From Colias croceus (Eukaryota; Arthropoda; Insecta; Lepidoptera; Pieridae), in contig NC_059558.1 of the NCBI RefSeq assembly GCF_905220415.1, forward strand, positions 1,500,501 through 1,564,500: a DNA stretch of 64,000 bases, in the 5' to 3' direction. Made by a program: the position numbers and the translations under genes. The notes under the pieces were generated by a model, which did not search any database, had not been told where the DNA came from, and saw only the letters and a list, made by a program, of their open reading frames with translations. Numbering within the stretch: position 1 is the stretch's first letter; the number at the start of each line of letters is the position of its first letter. Shown here one piece after another: positions 60,401-64,000 of the stretch.

Positions 60401-63261
60401 TCCAAAAGAACTAATAAATAATTATAGGCCCATATCAATTCTTTCCACCTTTGCCAAGATATTTGAGTCGTTCATTTGTCCATCTCTCACTAACCATTTC
60501 AAACAATTTCTCTCTTTTCATCAACATGGTTTTGTTCAGCATAGATCTACTATGACCAACTTGACAGAGTTTACCGAAACCATTACCCACGAGCTGGATT
60601 CGAATAAACAAATTGACACTATTTACGCTGACTTTAGCAAAGCTTTTGACAGGGTTCCACATCACATCTTGCTGCAAAAATTATGTGGATATGGACTCTC
60701 ACCGTTGTTTTTGAAGTGGATAAATTCCTACCTAAGCGATCGTACATTCTTTGTTGCTATTAACGGGTTTGATGCTTCGCCACACAATGTTACGTCGGGA
60801 GTTCCTCAAGGTTCGCACCTTGGTCCTGTTCTTTTTAACTTCTTCGTTAATGACATTCCAGAAATATTAAAAAATTCTCGTTGTTTCATGTATGCTGATG
60901 ACCTAAAGTTCTGTAGAGTTATTAATTGCTTTGAGGATGCTTTGAAACTACAACAGGACCTTGATAAGCTAGCCTTATGGTGCTGTAGCAATGGTATGGA
61001 ATTGAACACTGAAAAATGCTTTTTTATCCGCTTTGTTAGAAAATCTAAAATTATTCCTTTTAAATATCAGATAAACAATAAGGTAATCCAGGAGAATTCT
61101 GTCACTAAAGACTTGGGAGTGCTATTTGATACCAAGCTAACTTTTAATAATCACCTTGAATATGTTACGAATCGTGCTTCAAAGATGTTGGGTTTTATTG
61201 TGAGAAACTCTAAAGGATTTCATAACATCAAAACGAAGATTATGTTATACAACAGTCTCGTACGTAGCGTTCTTGAATACTGTTCGGTTGTCTGGAGACC
61301 ACATTACGCGACTCACATTTTAAGACTTGAACGTATACAAAAGAAATTCTTATGGCACCTGAGTTTCTCTAGCAGGTTATCTCACAAAAGGCTCACCTCA
61401 TACCAGAGGCGTTTGTCGCATTTTCACATTATATCTCTGGAAAACCGTTTTATATTTTCGGATATTATTTTTGTCACCAAAATTTTCCAGAATAAAATTG
61501 ATTGTCCACAACTATTAAATAAATTTAATCTCAGAGTTCCTACTAGGTACCCGCGTAATAAAATTACACCTTTGGCTCCTCCTCTGCGTAGGACCGTATT
61601 TGGCCGAAATTCACCCATTTGTAGATTAAGTAAGTTGGTTAACGAGCATGCCAATTTTATTGATATTTTTCACGACAGCTGTAATAAAATCCGCAAGTAT
61701 TTAAAGGAATTATCTTGATTTTGTTTACTTTTTATTTATTTATTTTTTTTTGCTTTGTATACCACATAGTGACTTGACTCATTAATCATGTTGTGTTATC
61801 CTGTAAATGTTTGTCACAATTGTCTTTTTTTTTTGTTATATTATGTACCCTAGCTCTAATTATTGTTGTGACTGATGTTGGATAACCTAAATAAATAAAA
61901 TAAAAATAAAATAAAATTATGTTTAGGATGGTTTATCAGTAAAATGAAATCTTAAAATAACTTCTATCGGTCATTATTATTATAAATACGTAATCGTAAT
62001 TGAAAAAAGTTAAGCAAATGTGCAGTTCTAACAAAACGAAATATCATGTTATTCTATGTCGTCGTTACTAGGTTACGTGGTTGAATTTTGTTGAACTGTC
62101 AAATGTTGCCTATTAAAATGGCTCTACTATAGTACTATATTTTCAAATTTCAGAAGAAAACCACGAGCCCCACGACCCCGTTCCAAGTCCCAGCCAGCGT
62201 CCAACGAATCATCAGAAAATGGTTCACAGTTACGAAGGAACGCGTCCATCAAAGCGAAGACTAAACCGAAACCAGCTGCGGTTAAAAGCAAGCCCGTTAA
62301 GGATAAAATGGATAAAATGCCACCGCTCGAGAATCTCACTATTACAACTACGGTTGTTAATAATATGTAAGTGATTTGTGATGTAATTTTTTTTTATAAA
62401 TATGATTAAAGTACGATTCAAACTTAATGGCGGCTCGGAACATCGAACGATCTGATGCGCAGAAAACAATTTTAGATATTTCGGGAACGTTAAGGGTCAG
62501 ATACCTGCGCGCACATGCATTCACAGCTAACTTCCGAACCGCCATTAAGTTTGAATCTAACTGTACCTGTTGTCCGTAGTTACCCCCGGGGGGTACCTTC
62601 CTATTGAATCACTCTATCTATTAAAAATAGCCCCATCAATATCTGTTGCGTAATTTTAAAGATCTAAGCATACAGTTACACAGACGGTGGAAGGCGACTT
62701 TGTTTTATACTTTGTAGTTAAATTATTCAATGGACACCGGGACATTATTCAGTATTCTACATTGTGTGTATACTAATATAAATTTTAATTAATTCATTTC
62801 ACTAACATAAACAATTTTATATGGATCCTATGTGTCTGAAATAAATAAATAAATAAATAAATAAGTTATCCTGTAAACTTCATAAATTTAATTAAATTAT
62901 TCAATTTAACATTCCATTTATACTTAAAATATTGTATACTAGCTTTCCGCCCGCAGCATCGCCCGCGCAGTCAAAGAAAAACCCGCATCGTTTCCGTTCC
63001 CGTGGGATTTCCGGGGTAAAATCTATCCTATGTCCTATCTCGGGTATCAAAATATCTCTATACCAAAATTTCATGCAAATTGGTTCAGTAGTTAAGGCGT
63101 AATTGAGTAACAGACAGACAGACAGAGTTACTTTCGCATTTATAATATTAGTATGGATTCTTTACAGTCAAGGAGCACCGCAGCCTCAGAGAAAAGTGAA
63201 TGCAGTGGCTCAACAGCGGCCGGTGCCAACTGAGTTGGGTAAAAAGAAACCAGCCGCACAG
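42360..63261 (+). CDS. btz: CASC3/Barentsz homologue, exon junction complex core protein (5' part)
   Basis: Eight exons in phase: 42360-42449, 42716-42793, 49178-49278, 53325-53469, 53967-54061, 55447-55578, 62154-62366 and 63168-63261. Introns are 266 bp to 6.6 kb. The gene continues past the window. The N-terminus is acidic (YDSQGSDSEHSDQDPDKQ). The SELOR region then shows QYIPKRGTFYEHDDR, KWSHDKYNENEQ and APKSRDELVAIYGYDIR, hallmarks of CASC3/MLN51 and Barentsz. SELOR clamps eIF4A3 on mRNA in the exon junction complex. Barentsz is also needed for oskar mRNA localisation in Drosophila. A basic Arg/Pro/Lys-rich stretch follows. The start ATG has an in-frame upstream stop at 42312. Introns are dominated by mobile elements. 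Identification by family motifs is strong. Confidence 0.93.
42716..42793 (+). CDS. btz: Barentsz homologue exon 2 (acidic)
   Basis: Acceptor CCATTTTCAG, donor CAG|GTTAGT. 26 Asp/Ser/Glu-rich codons. Phase 0 at both ends. Confidence 0.85.
42794..43305. other. Intron 2 start with a LINE-tail-like patch
   Basis: AT-rich. GAAATGAAATGAAAAAACAT at about 43188 resembles LINE 3' ends. Otherwise nothing. Confidence 0.4.
43306..43491. repeat. Dispersed repeat family D
   Basis: It contains CCTTGAAGTACAAGGATGGT, TCTTATGGAGAGAAACCGTA and the GTACCACGGGCGAAGCCAGG edge, then CTAGTA. Confidence 0.7.
43842..44029. repeat. Dispersed repeat family A (inverted)
   Basis: It reads CCATACTAATATTATAAATG to GGTGGAAAGCTAGTA. 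Short direct copies of AAATAATAATTTGATACATG flank it on both sides. Confidence 0.7.
44030..44491. other. Intron, no further feature seen
   Basis: AT-rich intron sequence without recognisable elements. Confidence 0.4.
44492..44675. repeat. Dispersed repeat family E (inverted)
   Basis: CTAGCTGCGCCCGCGTGGCT start, TTCCTCGATAAATGGGCTAT, CTGAGATTAGCGCGTTCAAA, AGCTTTATAATATTAGTATA end. Confidence 0.7.
44995..45240. repeat. Dispersed repeat with (TGTTTGTC)n microsatellite
   Basis: About six TGTTTGTC units lie at 45043-45092. A repeat body with CCGAGCTAATCTCGAAAAGT and GGTCGGGTGAGGCTATAGGC follows. Probably a LINE 3' region. ACAGCGCCATCTAT at about 45403 and again at 45592 marks related degraded copies. 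Confidence 0.55.
45914..46117. repeat. Dispersed repeat family B
   Basis: A near-complete copy from CTAGCTTACCGCCCGCGGCT to GCGACTTTTTTTATACTATG. GGGACATAGGGACATAGGGA is a short internal tandem repeat. Confidence 0.75.
47022..47112. repeat. Simple repeat (AATCATCTTCAG)n
   Basis: About five ATCATCTTCAG(A/G) units inside a Ser/Glu-rich ORF with no other support. Confidence 0.65.
47936..48859 (+). mobile_element. Tc1-type transposon relic, copy 2 (920 bp)
   Basis: TA flanks (47936-47937, 48858-48859) and inverted ends with CACCGGCACAATTAGCGGAA. It is nearly identical to copy 1 at 11499 and has the same missing N-terminal half, so both descend from one internally deleted progenitor. It lacks the 19-bp deletion of copy 1. 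Confidence 0.9.
48292..48597 (+). pseudogene. Tc1-like transposase C-terminal fragment (broken)
   Basis: The 101-residue stretch matches copy 1 except for two residues. One change puts Lys at the third catalytic position (SPDMNPIKHVWD). Upstream, stops occur right after the first catalytic Asp (FTD then TAG near 48026), near 48105 and near 48238. The copy is inactive on several counts. Confidence 0.88.
48955..49045 (-). pseudogene. tRNA-like sequence (SINE head or tRNA relic)
   Basis: On the - strand it has a box A-like TGGTCAAGGCGACGCG and box B-like GCGGGTTCGAGCCTCGC. The 5' acceptor strand that would pair with the 3' end is missing, so it is not a functional tRNA. Confidence 0.55.
49178..49278 (+). 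CDS. btz: Barentsz homologue exon 3 (SELOR start)
   Basis: Acceptor TTTTCCAG, donor AG|GTAATT. It encodes an acidic run and then QYIPKRGTFYEHDDR. The aromatic at the F position of this motif contacts RNA in the human complex. Phase 0 in, phase 2 out. Confidence 0.95.
49406..50475. mobile_element. MITE, PIF/Harbinger-like (TTA duplication, 1064 bp)
   Basis: TTA at both ends, then imperfect inverted ends with TTTCCACCAGA and ATGTGC. The interior has a duplicated segment AGTTAAAATAATCAATAT (about 49723 and 49848) with CACTGAATAATC and CTGGTTT. Terms like GGTGATAGA recur. Non-coding. Confidence 0.7.
50476..51798. other. Intron 3, no further feature seen
   Basis: AT-rich. A degraded LINE-tail-like segment may lie near 51105-51290 (AACGAACCCGTGGGGTAATT). 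Nothing else. Confidence 0.4.
51799..52043 (-). mobile_element. tRNA-derived SINE (copy 2) with 14-bp target duplication
   Basis: AAAACGGGTAGGGT at 51799-51812 and 52030-52043 flanks a - strand copy of the SINE at 38926. Box B GGGTTCGATTCCC and the CTCGGTCTGGTAGGACACAG body are intact. The perfect duplication indicates a fairly recent LINE-mediated insertion. Confidence 0.93.
52044..52862. other. Intron 3, no further feature seen
   Basis: AT-rich intron sequence without recognisable elements. Confidence 0.4.
52863..53035. repeat. Dispersed repeat family D
   Basis: CTAGCGGTCCGCCCCGGCTT, CCGTGGTACATGTTTACGTT and AATCGGTTCAGCCGTTCTCG blocks. Confidence 0.75.
53045..53276. repeat. Dispersed repeat family A
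   Basis: A diverged copy from CTAGATTTCCAACCGTGGAT to TTTATAATATTAGTAGGAT. It ends about 50 bp before exon 4. Confidence 0.7.
53325..53469 (+). CDS. btz: Barentsz homologue exon 4
   Basis: Acceptor AATATTTCAG, donor CAG|GTATTA. A Ser/Thr/Glu and Arg-rich linker, then KWSHDKYNENEQ. The Trp and HDK block is the second SELOR signature. Phase 2 in, phase 0 out. Confidence 0.95.
53482..53815. repeat. Family G repeat split by a family D insertion
   Basis: Family G (CAAACATTTATTCAATTAGA, ACTACCGATTCAGAAAGCAA, then GTTCCGTAGTTGCTCCTTTA) is interrupted by a D copy at 53594-53764. A nested pair, D younger. Confidence 0.7.
53843..53937. repeat. Family B repeat (partial, inverted)
   Basis: It ends AAGCGGGCGAAGCCGCGGGC, GGTAAGCTAGTA, about 30 bp before the exon 5 acceptor. 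Confidence 0.7.
53967..54061 (+). CDS. btz: Barentsz homologue exon 5 (YGYDIR)
   Basis: Acceptor TGTTTACAG, donor GG|GTATGT. It encodes APKSRDELVAIYGYDIR, the most conserved SELOR block, then an Arg-rich stretch. Phase 0 in, phase 2 out. Confidence 0.96.
54062..55238. other. Intron 5, no gene seen
   Basis: Low-complexity AT-rich DNA. A 60-codon ORF near 55005-55187 ends in a Lys-rich stretch but has no recognisable family. Confidence 0.45.
55239..55392. repeat. Dispersed repeat family E (inverted)
   Basis: CTGCGCTTTGCGGTTTCATC, CTCCTCGATAAATGGGCTAT and CCTGAGATTAGCGCGTTCAA. It stops about 55 bp from exon 6. Confidence 0.65.
55447..55578 (+). CDS. btz: Barentsz homologue exon 6
   Basis: Acceptor GCATTCGCAG, donor GG|GTGAGT. 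GC-rich. It encodes GRGPNKYTRTWEDEEAYRRQ and a Pro/Ala-rich continuation ending TAANRPG. Phase 2 in and out. Confidence 0.92.
55579..55905. other. Intron 6 start, nothing recognised
   Basis: No feature beyond short random ORFs. Confidence 0.4.
55906..56008. repeat. Dispersed repeat shared with the window end
   Basis: ATATGCTTATCATTTAGTCA, AACTTTATTCCTTATCATAT and TATAATCTATGTATTATAAC recur almost unchanged at 63848-63925. Confidence 0.7.
56167..56191 (+). repeat. Short copy of the exon 6 end with its splice donor
   Basis: 25 bp match 55561-55585 with one difference, covering the last 18 exon bases and GTGAGTC. No acceptor or open exon was found for it. Confidence 0.7.
56205..56480 (+). repeat. 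Minisatellite, about 30-bp units
   Basis: Units of the type GCGGGTAGTTGGAGATATTG plus TAAATGAGACG repeat about seven times with growing divergence, the later ones with GAAGAGATTGTA and GGGGCATAATGCG variants. Confidence 0.8.
56731..56877 (-). pseudogene. tRNA-Ser-like sequence inside a 32-bp inverted repeat
   Basis: Arms ATAAATTTATAAAGAATAGA and its complement continue to GATC at each side. Between them, on the - strand, TCACGAG...CTCGTGA forms a 7-bp acceptor-like stem. GGCTGAATTGGTAAGGC looks like a D arm. CGCC-CCGGAAT-GGCG is an anticodon-arm-like hairpin with GGA in the anticodon position. The T arm (CGGGTTCGAGTTCCG) pairs weakly and position 33 is C, not T. It is likely a pseudogene or SINE-like piece. 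Confidence 0.6.
56916..57568 (+). other. TIR element left half and LINE 5' UTR
   Basis: The LINE 5' boundary lies somewhere here and was not resolved. No ORF longer than about 60 codons. Confidence 0.4.
57569..58789 (+). CDS. LINE ORF1 protein with PHD-like finger
   Basis: The open frame is 406 codons, but the likely start is ATG at 57725 (MSNNNIWGCCTPHQ). That gives 354 residues. A C4HC3 PHD-like finger (CC..H, CVKCDKNYHFACM, WSCPDC) is followed by a long coiled coil and a C-terminal domain shared by ORF1 of CR1/Jockey-type LINEs (NNIEIQCIPENKNENL, CTRISKINK, ILVQNFN). Such proteins bind LINE RNA in the retrotransposition particle. The extra N-terminal codons look non-conserved. Confidence 0.88.
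   Translation: MNLSSYFINNQRRNRYKPFRQRHRHLYRRHVSYLLLLKYCCIYNSGYKINTKMSNNNIWGCCTPHQKNKDAYIICVKCDKNYHFACMGLDEASLSPEMRSVWSCPDCVRAIPRASNNDNTPLRNVSTIRGNKRQAVNSPPMVNVSPTITREDIKDVVQEVLKDTLNNLFAKMNDNIVNAINNELKPLKDEITALKNSMMFISDQYEDIKKNYDASQLKISALEKENDGLVHTVSSLEHRCNQIEQQLRQNNIEIQCIPENKNENLLHIIKNLGNVVGCPLEDQSIIHCTRISKINKTSPRPRSVIVQLSSTRLRDQVIAAVQNYNKKHDKNRINSGLIGVSGNPSTIYVSEHLSPFYKGLHAAARLRAREKGYKFVWIRGGRIFMRKNEEAPYILVQNFNVLDKLD
58824..61718 (+). pseudogene. LINE ORF2 (endonuclease-reverse transcriptase), one in-frame stop
   Basis: 965 codons in one frame with a single TAG at 59127-59129 (codon 102). Before it: APE-type endonuclease start (LYYQNTRGLRTK, LIILTETWL). After it: LILGDFNLGH, and a KYHPPLD block at the usual SDH site. 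The reverse transcriptase has KGAGPDGI, NNYRPISIL, YADFSKAFDRVPH, GVPQGSHLGP and FMYADDLK. Downstream come Tyr/His-rich thumb and tail segments. ORF2 proteins nick target DNA and copy LINE RNA in place. The stop should prevent full-length protein unless read through. No frameshift was found. Confidence 0.9.
61919..62153 (+). other. TIR element right half and intron end
   Basis: This stretch holds the right inverted repeat and the acceptor tract of exon 7. Confidence 0.5.
62154..62366 (+). CDS. btz: Barentsz homologue exon 7 (basic)
   Basis: Acceptor TTTCAAATTTCAG, donor AT|GTAAGT. It encodes RKPRAPRPRSKSQPASNESS, then Lys/Pro-rich residues and ENLTITTTVVNN. Phase 2 in and out. Confidence 0.9.
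62415..62557. repeat. Small hairpin element (inverted ends GATTCAAACTTAATGGCGG)
   Basis: 19-bp perfect inverted ends plus partial continuation (CTCGGAA / TTCCGAA) around about 90 bp. It lies just after exon 7. Confidence 0.75.
62590..62722. repeat. Family B repeat (partial)
   Basis: TTCCTATTGAATCACTCTAT, TCTGTTGCGTAATTTTAAAG and GGCGACTTTGTTTTATACTT. Confidence 0.65.
62938..63157. repeat. Family A repeat abutting exon 8
   Basis: CTAGCTTTCCGCCCGCAGCA start; ends TTATAATATTAGTATGGAT only about 10 bp before the exon 8 acceptor AG. GACAGACAGACAGACAGAG run inside. Confidence 0.8.
63168..63261 (+). CDS. btz: Barentsz homologue exon 8 (last in window)
   Basis: Acceptor ATTCTTTACAG, donor CAG|GTTTGT. 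Gln/Pro-rich (QGAPQPQRKVNAVAQQRPVP). Phase 2 in, phase 0 out. The gene continues beyond 64000. Confidence 0.88.
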
Positions 63262-63404
63262 GTTTGTATTATTATTTAATTAATTTTTAATTATTTAGTA
63301 TTTGTATACTTTATGTATGTATTAATAGAGTTGATATTTCACAAGTTGTCTTGAAGTTTCAAGATTATTTATTTTTAGTTATTTTTATGTTACCATCTTT
63401 AAAT

Positions 63405-63680
63405 TAAGCGACTGGCTGGTTGGCTTGGTTGGTAGTAGTGGCCCTGCCTTCCAAGCCAGAGGTCGTGGGTACGATTCCCACCCGGGGCAAATATTTGTGT
63501 GATGAACATAGATGTTTTCTTTGTGTCTGGGTGTTAATTATCTATATAAGTATTTATTTAAAAATTATATATGTATGTTTATCAGCCATCTGGTTTCCAT
63601 AACACAAGCGAAAGCTTAGTATGGGATCAGATTGTGCCGTGTATCAAAATAGTCCTGAAATATTTATTATCCAAAACTCA
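63405..63680 (+). mobile_element. tRNA-Gly-like SINE
   Basis: Head with TTGGCTTGGTTGGTAGTAG, anticodon-like TTCC in CCTGCCTTCCAAGCC and box B GTGGGTACGATTCCCAC, then a body with GTGTGATGAACATAGATGTT and CCATAACACAAGCGAAAGCT. Typical of lepidopteran tRNA-derived SINEs. Confidence 0.75.
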
Positions 63681-63847
63681 CAATTTAAGGATACTAAGAT
63701 CTAATTATAATAAATTATTGGTAAAAAAAATCACTGAATATCTATTTTCATAAAAAGTTTGAAGTTTTTATGTAAATATATTTACTTCATTTGTCAAATA
63801 AATGGTATGTATGGTGGTGGGTGGGTTATTTAAGGTTTTAAAGTTAT

Positions 63848-64000
63848 ATTAATATGCTTATTATTTAGTCTTAACTTTATTCCTTAACATATTTTTGTAT
63901 AATCTATGTATTATAACTTAGAGCTTAGCTGGGGGGTAGTTTTAAAAAAGTTAAATAGTAGCTCAAAAAGACGGGTAACATTTTCCATTTATAAATGAGG
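63848..64000. repeat. Dispersed repeat, second copy, running off the window
   Basis: Matches 55906-56008 and ends TTTATAAATGAGG, which also occurs beside the minisatellite near 56440. The element probably continues into a similar array beyond the window. Confidence 0.6.

Larger units (their letters stand above)
57569..61918 (+). mobile_element. CR1/Jockey-type LINE, nearly intact
   Basis: ORF1, a 35-bp gap, ORF2 with endonuclease and reverse transcriptase, and a 3' end of AAATAAATAAAATAAAAATA-type repeats at about 61888-61918. The only break seen is one in-frame TAG in ORF2. The element lies in the sense direction within intron 6 of the Barentsz homologue. Its true 5' start is upstream of ORF1 but unresolved. 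Confidence 0.9.
56881..62132. mobile_element. Terminal-inverted-repeat element containing the LINE
   Basis: Inverted 35-bp ends, 32 of 35 matching (CTATAGTCGAGCCAATTTAA at 56881, complement at 62098-62132). About 200 bp on each side remain of the host element, and the LINE lies between. The TIR element is non-coding and presumably a MITE. Target duplication not resolved. Confidence 0.7.

Overview
This window is AT-rich, intron-rich and loaded with repeats. It looks like nuclear DNA of a moth or butterfly (Lepidoptera). Evidence for this is the many dispersed copies ending in variants of GCGGGCGAAGCCGCGGGC next to CTAGT, tRNA-derived SINEs, Tc1, piggyBac, Harbinger-type, BEL/Pao and CR1/Jockey-type elements, and three animal genes with standard GT-AG introns. 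Species assignment is inference. No prokaryotic features, CRISPR arrays, rRNA genes or convincing functional tRNA genes were seen.

Three host genes can be assembled exon by exon with consistent splice phases. (1) A TINAG-like secreted catalytically dead cathepsin-B homologue (Drosophila Swim type), + strand, six C-terminal exons from 14263 to 34439; its 5' exons are not found here. The catalytic Cys position holds Asp. (2) Pallidin/BLOC1S6, - strand, complete in five exons, 41126 down to 38193, 131 residues; it converges on gene 1. (3) A CASC3/Barentsz homologue (exon junction complex core), + strand, eight exons from 42360 to 63261, continuing past the window end. Pallidin and Barentsz are divergent, with 1.2 kb between their start codons.

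Mobile DNA fills the introns and intergenic DNA. The large first intron seen in the TINAG-like gene (14442-26824) holds a tandem array that copies the exon end with its splice donor, a 6.2-kb GC-rich BEL/Pao retroelement on the - strand with two identical 542-bp LTRs and a 5-bp target duplication, a decayed piggyBac element with TTAA ends, and a 1.4-kb nested foldback element carrying a regularly spaced bipartite motif. Barentsz introns hold a Tc1 relic, SINEs, a Harbinger-type MITE and a nearly intact CR1/Jockey-type LINE (57569-61918) nested within a terminal-inverted-repeat element. A second Tc1 relic of the same deleted subfamily lies at 11.5 kb.

The first 14 kb and much of 23-25, 27-34 and 36-38 kb hold no recognisable gene apart from the exons listed. 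They contain AT-rich DNA and short dispersed repeats, called here families A-H for cross-reference. The signals most worth following are the 143-bp-periodic bipartite motif in the foldback element, the tandemly amplified splice donor, the in-frame loss of the integrase core in an otherwise young and open BEL/Pao polyprotein, and repeat copies that sit directly against splice sites.
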